DNA of 64,000 nucleotides, from the NCBI RefSeq assembly GCF_026163685.1, contig NZ_JAOXSR010000001.1, positions 682,001-746,000 of the forward strand, given 5' to 3'. Below the pieces are notes generated by a model. It did not search any database. It saw only the letters and a program-made list of their open reading frames with translations, and was not told the DNA's origin. This document shows positions 55,301 through 62,833 of this stretch, in pieces (position 1 is the stretch's first letter; each line of letters begins with the position of its first letter). Origin of the DNA: Oerskovia flava (GTDB taxonomy: Bacteria > Actinomycetota > Actinomycetes > Actinomycetales > Cellulomonadaceae). The position numbers and the translations under genes were made by a program.

Positions 55301-55315
55301 AGAATAATGGAATTA
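55301..55315 (-). promoter_or_regulatory. AT-rich palindrome and -10 box before the ArsR-like gene
   Basis: The palindrome TAAT-GGA-ATTA (55305-55315) overlaps TATTCT (complement of 55301-55306), which ends 6 bases before the ATG. The AT content stands out sharply from its surroundings. Candidate autoregulatory operator. Confidence 0.5.
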
Positions 55316-55329
55316 CGGAATCCGTCGAC

Positions 55330-56607
55330 TCAGCCGGTGTGCGCCGCCCAGGCGGGGGAGAGGCGCACGACGTCGCCGACGACGGTCACGGCCGGCGGCC
55401 GGACCCCTGCCTCCCGGGCGCGGTCGGCGATCGTCGCGAGGGTCCCGACCGTCGCGCGCTGGCGCGGGCCGTAGCCGTCCTCGACGACCGCGACGGGTGT
55501 GGCGGGCGACCGTCCGGCCGCCACGAGCGCGGCGGCGGTCTCCGCGAGGCGGGACACGCCCATGAGCAGGACGACCGTGTGGTCCGGGGCCGCCGGCACC
55601 GTGCCGACGTCCTCGTGCCCGGTGAGGACGGTGAAGCCGCGCGAGACACCACGGTGCGTCACGGGGATGCCGACCGCCGCGGGCACGGACACCGCCGACG
55701 TCACGCCCGGCACGACCTCGACGGGGATCCGGTGCTCCTCGCACGCGGCCAGCTCCTCGCCGCCGCGGCCGAACACGTAGGGGTCGCCGCCCTTGAGCCG
55801 CACGACGGAGCGTCCGGCGAGCGCGTGGTGCACGAGGATCGCGTTGATCTCGTCCTGCGGCACGGGGTGGTGCCCGGGCGTCTTGCCGACGTCCACGACG
55901 ACGACGTCGTCGCCGAGCTCGGCCAGCAGACCCCGGGGGCCGAGCCGGTCCACGACGACGACGTCCGCCTCGGCGAGCAGGCGGCGTCCGCGCGCGGTGA
56001 TGAGGCCCAGGTGTCCCGGTCCGCCGCCCACGAGCGCGACCCGGCCGAGCGGGCGCACGTCCGCGTCGGGCTGCGGACCGGCCGGACGCACACGGCGCAG
56101 CGGGAGATCGCCCGCGGCCAGCGCTGCCGCGACCGCGTCGCGCACCCGCTGGGCCCGCCGCGGGTCGCGGCCGGCGTTGACGGCCACCACGACCTCGGCC
56201 GGAGACCCGTCACCGTCGGTCTCGCCCGCGAGCGTGGTGCGGGCGACCGCGGGCACCCAGGCGGTCCCCGCCGCCGCGTCGCCCGCCGTGACGCAGAGGA
56301 TGCGGTCGGCCTCGGCGTCCTGCGCGACGAGCGCGTCGACAGCGCGGTCGCCCGTCGCGGTGTGCACGACCCAGGCGCCGTCCAGGTCGCCCGTGAGGTA
56401 CTCGCGCCGGACCCAGGTCACGGCGCCCTGCGCGACGTGCTCGGCGAGGTCCTCGCAGACGAACGGCGCGACGACGGTCACGTGCGCGCCCGCCGCGAGC
56501 AGGCCGCCTGTACGGCGCGCCGCGACCGGGCCGCCACCGACGACGACGGTGCGGCGGCCGGCGAGGCGCAGGCCCAGCGGGTAGAGGGTGGGGTTCTGCT
56601 CGTCCAC
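55330..56607 (-). CDS. cysG: Siroheme synthase: precorrin-2 dehydrogenase/uroporphyrinogen-III C-methyltransferase fusion
   Basis: Bifunctional CysG-like protein of 425 residues making siroheme. N-terminal CysG-N domain (about 8-170): LRLAGRRTVVVGGGPVAARRTGGLLAAG binds NAD. C-terminal SUMT methylase (about 185-420): VALVGGGPGHLGLITARG, ADVVVVDRL, VRLKGGDPYVFGRGGEE, PVEVVPGVTSAVSVPAAVGIPVTHRG and ILTGHE-like strands. The ferrochelatase step may sit in the N-terminal half as in CysG. It is in the sulfur operon and supplies the sulfite reductase cofactor. Confidence 0.9.
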   Translation of the reverse strand: MDEQNPTLYPLGLRLAGRRTVVVGGGPVAARRTGGLLAAGAHVTVVAPFVCEDLAEHVAQGAVTWVRREYLTGDLDGAWVVHTATGDRAVDALVAQDAEADRILCVTAGDAAAGTAWVPAVARTTLAGETDGDGSPAEVVVAVNAGRDPRRAQRVRDAVAAALAAGDLPLRRVRPAGPQPDADVRPLGRVALVGGGPGHLGLITARGRRLLAEADVVVVDRLGPRGLLAELGDDVVVVDVGKTPGHHPVPQDEINAILVHHALAGRSVVRLKGGDPYVFGRGGEELAACEEHRIPVEVVPGVTSAVSVPAAVGIPVTHRGVSRGFTVLTGHEDVGTVPAAPDHTVVLLMGVSRLAETAAALVAAGRSPATPVAVVEDGYGPRQRATVGTLATIADRAREAGVRPPAVTVVGDVVRLSPAWAAHTG

Positions 56608-56612
56608 GGTGC

Positions 56613-57599
56613 TCAGCCTCCCGACCGGATCGTGGCGGCGGTTCGGCGGCGGCTGAGCCAGGAGGACCTGTTCGCGGGGGCGGGGTCGGCCGCGAGGCCG
56701 CGCCGGCGCAGCATGGCCTTCTCGACGGGGGAGAAGAACAGCAGCTCGATCGCGATGCCGACGACCAGGATCAGCAGGATCGCGACGAAGACGATCGCCA
56801 TGTCGGACAGCTCGCGGCCCTGCTGCAGGAACGCGCCGAGGCCGAACCCGATGGACCCGCCCACCGCGATGATCTCCGCGGCCATGAGGGAGCGCCACGA
56901 GAACGCCCAGCCCTGCTTGAGGCCCGCGAGGTAGCCGGGGAGCGAGGCGGGCAGGATGACGTCCTTGACCATGGTGATGCGCCCGGCGCCGAGGACGTGC
57001 CCGACCCGGCGGTACAGCGGCGGCACCTGGTCGACGCCCGCGACGATGCCGTTGATGATCGACGGCACGGCGCCCATGAGGATGACGAAGTAGACGGTCG
57101 CGTCCGACAGCCCGAACCAGATGATCCCGGCGGGGACCCAGGCGACCGACGGCAGGACCTGGAGCCCCGTGATGATCGGCCCGAACGTCACGCGGACCCA
57201 GCGCACGCGCGCCACGACGATCCCGAGAGGCGTGCCGATCGCGACCGCGGCGAGGAAGCCGAGGACTCCCCGCGACAGGCTCGTGGCGAGCGCCTCCCAC
57301 AGCGCCCCGCTGGCGGCGGCGCGGGCGATCGCCTCGCCGACCTCCGCAGGCCCGGGGATGACGTACACGGGACGGATCTCGAGCCAGACGACAACCTGCC
57401 AGACGGCGAGCAGGATCACCACCGCGAGCAGCGGCGGGTAGGCGGCGGCGAGGACGGCACGGCCCCGGCTGCGGGTCGAGCCGGACACGGTCTGCAGCGC
57501 GTCGAGACCGGCCTCGAGGTCGCTGATGGTGTCGGTGTCGGTGCTCGCGCCGGCCGCCGTCGACGTCTCCCGCGCGCGGGTCGGGGAATCAGTGGGCAT
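56613..57599 (-). CDS. SsuC/TauC-type ABC transporter permease
   Basis: 328 residues. About 55 disordered N-terminal residues, then six or so helices: LLAVVILLAVWQVVVWLEI, and a binding-protein-dependent permease domain with the EAA-like loop around LGAGRITMVKDVILPASLPGYLAGLKQGWAFSW. NitT/TauT family, usually importing sulfonates, taurine, sulfate esters or nitrate. Position in an assimilatory sulfur operon favours an organic or inorganic sulfur source. Ends 5 bases from cysG; overlaps the ATPase gene by 11 bases. Confidence 0.87.
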   Translation of the reverse strand: MPTDSPTRARETSTAAGASTDTDTISDLEAGLDALQTVSGSTRSRGRAVLAAAYPPLLAVVILLAVWQVVVWLEIRPVYVIPGPAEVGEAIARAAASGALWEALATSLSRGVLGFLAAVAIGTPLGIVVARVRWVRVTFGPIITGLQVLPSVAWVPAGIIWFGLSDATVYFVILMGAVPSIINGIVAGVDQVPPLYRRVGHVLGAGRITMVKDVILPASLPGYLAGLKQGWAFSWRSLMAAEIIAVGGSIGFGLGAFLQQGRELSDMAIVFVAILLILVVGIAIELLFFSPVEKAMLRRRGLAADPAPANRSSWLSRRRTAATIRSGG

Positions 57600-58407
57600 G
57601 GCGGCGGATCTCCTCGCGCAGGTCGTTCGTGATCTCGATCGCGAGCCGCGACACGTCGGGCGCCTCGATACGGCGCTCGCCCGTCACGTCGACCCGCCAC
57701 TCGCGGGCGATGCGACCCGGCCGCGACGACATGAGCAGCACACGCTGCCCGAGCCGCACGGCCTCGCGCACGTTGTGCGTGATGAACACGACGGTGCGGC
57801 CGGTCTGCTTCCAGATCCGCTCGAGCTCGTCGTGCAGGAGGTCGCGGGTGATCGCGTCGAGCGCCGCGAACGGCTCGTCCATGAGCAGCACGTCGCGCTC
57901 CTGGGCGAGGGACCGGGCGAGGGCCACACGCTGGCGCATCCCGCCCGAGAGCTCGTGCGGGCGCTTGTCCGCGGCGCCGTCGAGACGCACGAGGTGCAGC
58001 AGCTCGGCCGCTCGCCCGCGGCGCTCGCCGCGGGGCACCCCGCGCAGCTTGAGCGCGAGCTCGACGTTGCGCGACGCGGTGAGCCAGGGGAAGAGAGCCG
58101 GCTCCTGGAACATCAGCGCCGAGCCGGACCCGCCGACCACCACCTCGCCCGCGGTCGGGTCCTGCAGTCCCGCGACGATGTTGAGCAGCGTCGACTTGCC
58201 GCAGCCCGACGCGCCGAGCAGGCACACGAACTCACCGGGCGCGATGTCGAGGTCGATCCCGTCGAGGACGGGTGCGCCCGCTGGGGCGAACCGCTGCGTG
58301 ATGCCGCGCAGCCGCACGCCGCCGGACTCCACGGCGCCGGACTCCATGATGCCCGGGGTCGCGACGCCGGCAGTCGCGCTGCCGGTGGGGGAGGTGGTGG
58401 TCGACAC
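57589..58407 (-). CDS. SsuB/TauB-type ABC transporter ATP-binding protein
   Basis: 272 residues. Walker A CLLGASGCGKSTLLN, Q-loop ALMFQEPALFPWLT, signature ELSGGMRQRVALARSLA, Walker B VLLMDEPFAALDAIT and H-loop VVFITHNVREAVRLGQRV are all intact. Drives uptake through the permease encoded next. The substrate follows that of the whole transporter. Confidence 0.9.
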   Translation of the reverse strand: MSTTTSPTGSATAGVATPGIMESGAVESGGVRLRGITQRFAPAGAPVLDGIDLDIAPGEFVCLLGASGCGKSTLLNIVAGLQDPTAGEVVVGGSGSALMFQEPALFPWLTASRNVELALKLRGVPRGERRGRAAELLHLVRLDGAADKRPHELSGGMRQRVALARSLAQERDVLLMDEPFAALDAITRDLLHDELERIWKQTGRTVVFITHNVREAVRLGQRVLLMSSRPGRIAREWRVDVTGERRIEAPDVSRLAIEITNDLREEIRRHAH

Positions 58408-58410
58408 GGT

Positions 58411-59505
58411 CTACTCCTGGCCCAGGCCGGCCGCCGAGACGGTCGCCAGGCCCTCGTCGGTGAGCACCTCGTTGAGGATGCGCAGGTCGTAGATGCCGTC
58501 GAGGTCGGCCTCGGTGGTGGTCCCGGCGGTCACGCCGTCCTCGAGCAGGGTCTGGAGCGTCCCGGCGAGCGGGTCGATCGTGAAGGTGATGTTCGAGAAC
58601 GCGCGGTCGAGGACGGCGTCGGACAACGGCTTGCCGGCGATCTTCTCGATCTCCCCGTTGACGAGGGTCTGGGCCTCGTCGGGGTTCTCCTCGATCCACG
58701 CGAGCGCCGCGAGCTCGCCCCGGATCAGCGCCTCGACCGTCTCGGGGTGCTCCTCGAGGAAGTCGGTCCGCACGACGAGATGCGTGGTGAGGAACTCGCC
58801 GCCCTCCCACAGGTCCTTCTCGTCGACGAGGACCTCCGCACCGGCGTCGAGCACGAGGCGCGACGCCCACGGCTCGGGCAGCCACCCGCCGTCGAGCTCG
58901 CCCGACTGGAACAGGGCGAGGGACTGAGCGTTCTCGGTGGGCGTCACCGCGACGTCGCCACCGCCCTGGATGTCGTTGGCGAGGCCGTTCTCGGTCAGCC
59001 ACGCACGCAGCGCGACGTCCTGGGTGCCACCGAGCTGCGGGGTCGCGAGCGCGGAGCCCGCCAGGTCCGCGGGGCTCTCGATCCCGGGCCGGACCACGAG
59101 CTGGGCGCCGCCCGACGTCGAGCCCGCGACGATGCGCACCGCCTCGCCGTTCGACTTCACGAAGTTGTTGATCGCCGGGTTGGGGCCGATGAACGTCGCG
59201 TCGATCGCGCCCGCGTTGAGCGCCTCGATCGCGGCCGGGCCCGCGTTGAAGACCTGCGTGGTGAGCTCCGTCTCACCGAGCGCCTCGGCCACGTGGCCAC
59301 CCGCGACACCGACGACCGCCGGGGCGTGCGTGACGTTGGCGAAGTACCCGAGCCGGAGCGAGTCGTCGTCGGACGAGGCGGCCGACGTGCCGGTCGAGCA
59401 CGCGGCGAGCACACCGAGCAGGGGCAGGACGACGAGGGCCGCGGCGGCCCGGGACGGGAACAGGGACGGACGTCGGGACGGACGGGGTGCGGTGCGTTCG
59501 GTCAT
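58411..59505 (-). CDS. SsuA/TauA-type substrate-binding lipoprotein
   Basis: 364 residues. Signal peptide with lipobox GVLAACSTG (lipidated Cys about 36) and hydrophobic core AAALVVLPLLGVLA. The binding domain starts LRLGYFANVTHAPAVVGVAGG and shows the NitT/TauT-type blocks GPNPAINNFVKSNG and LATPQLGGTQDVALRAWLTENGL with WLPEPWASRLV. Captures an organosulfur compound, sulfate or similar anion outside the membrane. Start ATG 59505 with AGGAAGAAG upstream. The 93-base gap to cysN holds no feature I can support. Confidence 0.88.
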   Translation of the reverse strand: MTERTAPRPSRRPSLFPSRAAAALVVLPLLGVLAACSTGTSAASSDDDSLRLGYFANVTHAPAVVGVAGGHVAEALGETELTTQVFNAGPAAIEALNAGAIDATFIGPNPAINNFVKSNGEAVRIVAGSTSGGAQLVVRPGIESPADLAGSALATPQLGGTQDVALRAWLTENGLANDIQGGGDVAVTPTENAQSLALFQSGELDGGWLPEPWASRLVLDAGAEVLVDEKDLWEGGEFLTTHLVVRTDFLEEHPETVEALIRGELAALAWIEENPDEAQTLVNGEIEKIAGKPLSDAVLDRAFSNITFTIDPLAGTLQTLLEDGVTAGTTTEADLDGIYDLRILNEVLTDEGLATVSAAGLGQE

Positions 59506-59598
59506 GGCTTCTTCCTGAGGGCCGGGAGGGAGTGGACGGCGGCACGCCGACCGGCCGTGCACGACCTGACGAACGCGGGGACGGGCCCCGCGGGTGCG

Positions 59599-60996
59599 TC
59601 AGATCGTGTACGCGCCGGGGCGCTGTGCAGGACATCGCACGGCCGCGAGGGCGTCCCCGACCATCCCGGCGGCGAGGGTGCCGCCGTCCTGGCCGTCGAT
59701 CAGGAGGAAGGCACCGGTGCGGCGCGAGGTGAGGTACTCCTCGGCGGCGACCGGTGCGGCGAGCCGCAACGTGACGCGGCCGATGTCGTTGAGGTCCAGC
59801 TGCTCGGCCGGGTCGAGGGCCGTCGTGTCGAGGTTCAGGCGCCCGACGACGTCCCGCACGACCGCCTGCACCGTGCGGGTGGTGTGCTTGAGCAGCACGC
59901 GCGAGCCCGGTCGCAGGGGCCGGTCCGAGAGCCACGCGACCGTGCCCTCGACGTCCTGCGTGACCTCCGGGGCCTCGTCGGCCGCGGCGATGAGGTCGCC
60001 GCGGGCGATGTCGATCTCGTCGGCCAGGCGCAGCGTCACCGACTGGGGCGCGAACGCCTCGGCCAGGACCGTACCGGTCTGCAGGGAGTCGGCCGTGTCG
60101 ATGCCCGCGACCGTCGTCCGGCGCCCCGACGGGAGGACGACGACCGGGTCGCCGACCCGCACGACGCCCGCGGCGACCTGACCCGCGTAGCCCCGGTAGT
60201 CCCGGAACTCCTCCGCGCCACCGGCCACGGCGGCGCCTTGCGGGCGCAGCACGACCTGGACGGGGAAGCGGAAGGCCTCGGCGTCCGGGTCCTCACCCGT
60301 GGGGAGCTCCTCGAGCAGCTCGAGCAGGCTCGGGCCGTCGTACCAGGGGGTGTTGACGCTGCCGCGCTCCACCACGTTGTCCCCGACGAGCGCCGAGACC
60401 GGCACGGTCCGGATGTCCGGCACGCCGAGGGCGGCGGCTGCCTCGCGGATGTCGTCCGCCAGCTCGGCGTAGCGCTCGGCCGAGTAGTCGACGAGGTCGA
60501 TCTTGTTCACCGCGACGACCACGTGCGGGACCCGCAGCAGGCTCGCGACGGCGAGGTGGCGGCGCGTCTGCTCGAGCAGGCCCTTACGGGCGTCGATGAG
60601 CAGCACGACCGCGTCGGCGGTCGAGGCGCCGGTGACCGTGTTCCGGGTGTACTGCACGTGCCCGGGGCAGTCGGCCAGGATGAACGCCCGGCGTGCGGTC
60701 GCGAAGTAGCGGTAGGCGACGTCGATCGTGATGCCCTGCTCCCGCTCGGCCCGCAGACCGTCCGTGAGCAGCGCGAGGTCGGCGCTCTCCAGGCCGCGGT
60801 CGCGCGAGACGCGCTCGACGGCGTCGAGCTGGTCGGCGAGGACCGACTTGGAGTCGTACAGCAACCGACCCACCAGGGTGGACTTGCCGTCGTCGACGGA
60901 GCCGGCCGTGGCCAGCCGCAGGAGCGTTCCCGGCAGCTCGGTGAGCAGCCCGCCCTCGGCGGCGGGCGTGGCGTCGTGCGTGAGCTGGGTGCCCAT
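59599..60996 (-). CDS. cysN: Sulfate adenylyltransferase GTPase subunit
   Basis: EF-Tu-like GTPase that drives APS formation with CysD. 465 residues. G1 loop ATAGSVDDGKSTLVGRLL (residues 32-40 hold the P-loop), REQGITIDVAYRYF switch region, LADCPGHVQYTRN (G3) and VAVNKIDLVDY (G4). Beta-barrel domains follow. No APS kinase (CysC) is fused, consistent with direct APS reduction by the CysH here. Overlaps the cysD stop by 1 base. Confidence 0.95.
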   Translation of the reverse strand: MGTQLTHDATPAAEGGLLTELPGTLLRLATAGSVDDGKSTLVGRLLYDSKSVLADQLDAVERVSRDRGLESADLALLTDGLRAEREQGITIDVAYRYFATARRAFILADCPGHVQYTRNTVTGASTADAVVLLIDARKGLLEQTRRHLAVASLLRVPHVVVAVNKIDLVDYSAERYAELADDIREAAAALGVPDIRTVPVSALVGDNVVERGSVNTPWYDGPSLLELLEELPTGEDPDAEAFRFPVQVVLRPQGAAVAGGAEEFRDYRGYAGQVAAGVVRVGDPVVVLPSGRRTTVAGIDTADSLQTGTVLAEAFAPQSVTLRLADEIDIARGDLIAAADEAPEVTQDVEGTVAWLSDRPLRPGSRVLLKHTTRTVQAVVRDVVGRLNLDTTALDPAEQLDLNDIGRVTLRLAAPVAAEEYLTSRRTGAFLLIDGQDGGTLAAGMVGDALAAVRCPAQRPGAYTI

Positions 60997-61970
60997 CAGA
61001 AGTACCCTTCCTTCTTGCGGTCTTCCATGGCGGCCTCGGAGATGCGGTCGTCGGCGCGGGTGGCTCCGCGCTCGGTGATGCGTGTCGCGGCGACCTCGGT
61101 GATGACGTCCTGGACGCCCGTGGCGTCCGAGAGCACCGCGCCGGTGCAGGACATGTCGCCCACCGTGCGGTAGCGGACCTGCTCGGTGCGCAGCGACGCC
61201 GCCTCGGCGTCGGTGCGGGGCGAGGAGTACGGCCCGACGGCGAGCAGCATGCCGTCCCGGTCGAAGACCTCGCGCTCGTGCGCGTAGTACAGCCCCGGCA
61301 GCTCGATGCGCTCGCGGGCGATGTACCGCCAGACGTCGAGCTCGGTCCAGTTCGACAGCGGGAACACGCGGACGTGCTCACCGGGCCGGTGCTTGCCGTT
61401 GTAGAGGTTCCACAGCTCGGGGCGCTGGTTGCGCGGGTCCCACTGCCCGAACTCGTCGCGCAGGGAGAACACCCGCTCCTTGGCGCGGGCCTTCTCCTCG
61501 TCGCGGCGCCCGCCGCCGAACACGGCGTCGAACTTGTGACCGCTGATCGCGTCGAGCAGCGGCTGCGTCTGCAGGGGGTTGCGCGTGCCGTCGGCCCGCT
61601 CCCGCAGACGGCCGTCGTCGAGGTAGTCCTGCACGCTGGCGACCTCGAGGCGCAGGTGCAGGCGCTCGGCGGTCGCGTCGCGGTAGGCGAGGACCTCGGG
61701 GAAGTTGTGCCCGGTGTCGACGTGCAGCACGGGGAACGGCACGGGTGCCGGCCAGAACGCCTTGGTCGCCAGGTGCAGCATCACCACGGAGTCCTTGCCG
61801 CCGCTGAACAGCAGCACCGGTCGCTCGAACTCGGCGACGACCTCACGGATGATGTGGATGCCCTCGCTCTCGAGCGCCTCGAGCTGGCTCAGGCGGTGCG
61901 CCGGGACGGTCGGGTCGTCGAGCCCGACGCTCTGCTCGGCGGTCTGCTCGGTGGTCAGGTCGATCGTCAT
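60996..61970 (-). CDS. cysD: Sulfate adenylyltransferase subunit 2
   Basis: Adenylates sulfate to APS. 324 residues. PVLLFSGGKDSVVMLHLATKAF is the PP-loop (56-61 SGGKDS), FPVLHVDTGHNFPEVLAYRD, FGGGRRDEEKARAKERVFSLRD and RVFPLSNWTELDVWRYI follow, ending with the signature MEDRKKEGYF. Its ATG overlaps the cysH stop by 4 bases. Confidence 0.96.
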   Translation of the reverse strand: MTIDLTTEQTAEQSVGLDDPTVPAHRLSQLEALESEGIHIIREVVAEFERPVLLFSGGKDSVVMLHLATKAFWPAPVPFPVLHVDTGHNFPEVLAYRDATAERLHLRLEVASVQDYLDDGRLRERADGTRNPLQTQPLLDAISGHKFDAVFGGGRRDEEKARAKERVFSLRDEFGQWDPRNQRPELWNLYNGKHRPGEHVRVFPLSNWTELDVWRYIARERIELPGLYYAHEREVFDRDGMLLAVGPYSSPRTDAEAASLRTEQVRYRTVGDMSCTGAVLSDATGVQDVITEVAATRITERGATRADDRISEAAMEDRKKEGYF

Positions 61971-62833
61971 GTGTGGAGCCCGCATTCGGTCTTGTCGAGG
62001 CCTGCCCAGCGGCCGGATCGGGGGTCGTCGCCGGGGGCGACGCGCTTGGTGCACGGTGCGCAGCCGATCGACGGGTAGCCGTCGTTCAGCAGCGGGTTGA
62101 GGATCACCTGGTTCCGCGTGGCGTAGCCGAGCAGGTCGTCGAACGACCAGGCGGCCAGCGGGTTGATCTTCACGAGACCGTTCTTGTCGTCCCAGGTGAC
62201 GAGCGGGGTGCCGGCACGGGTCGGGGCCTCGTCGCGGCGCACGCCCGTGACCCAGACCTCGTACCCGGCGAGGGTGCGCTGCAGCGGGACGACCTTGCGC
62301 ATCTGGCAGCACGCCGCCGGGTCGCGGCCGAAGAGGTCCTTGCCGTGGGCGGCGTCCTGCTGTGCGACCGTGAGGTCCGGCAGGACGTCGACGATCGTCA
62401 CGTCCATCTGCTGCTCGACGGCGTCGCGGGTGCCGACCGTCTCGGCGAAGTGGTACCCGGTGTCGAGGAAGAGCACGTCCACCCAGGGGGCCTGGGCGGC
62501 GACCAGGTGCGGCAGGACCGCGTCCGCCATCGAGCAGGCCACGGCGATCGAGGTGCCGAACTCCCGCACGGCCCAGGCGACGACCTGCTCGGCGGTCGCC
62601 TCCGGCGTCGTGGCACCGTCGACGCCGGGGGTCCCGGCGCCGTGCAGCTCGGCCTGGCCGCGCGCGACGATCTCACGCAGCTCGTCGGCGCTGCGCTTGC
62701 CGCGCGCGTGCGCCGCGCGCTGCGCGTGGTGCTCGGCCTTGGCGGTCTCCCGACCTGCCGCCCGCGCCTGCGCGGCCGCCCGGAGCGCGGCCAGCGGGTC
62801 GCTCGTGCTCGTGCCGCTCGTGCCCGCGCTCAC
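61967..62833 (-). CDS. cysH: Assimilatory APS reductase (Fe-S type CysH)
   Basis: Reduces APS to sulfite. 288 residues. The Cys pairs CC at 175-176 (DPAACCQMRKV) and C-x2-C at 258/261 (GCAPCTKRV) ligate a [4Fe-4S] cluster, the mark of APS (not PAPS) reductases; the catalytic Cys is at 284 in the C-terminal ECGLHT. VACSMADAVLPHL and VLFLDTGYHFAET form the nucleotide site. The first 60 residues are an Ala/Arg-rich extension absent from short homologues. GTG overlaps the reductase gene upstream by 4 bases. Confidence 0.95.
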   Translation of the reverse strand: MSAGTSGTSTSDPLAALRAAAQARAAGRETAKAEHHAQRAAHARGKRSADELREIVARGQAELHGAGTPGVDGATTPEATAEQVVAWAVREFGTSIAVACSMADAVLPHLVAAQAPWVDVLFLDTGYHFAETVGTRDAVEQQMDVTIVDVLPDLTVAQQDAAHGKDLFGRDPAACCQMRKVVPLQRTLAGYEVWVTGVRRDEAPTRAGTPLVTWDDKNGLVKINPLAAWSFDDLLGYATRNQVILNPLLNDGYPSIGCAPCTKRVAPGDDPRSGRWAGLDKTECGLHT

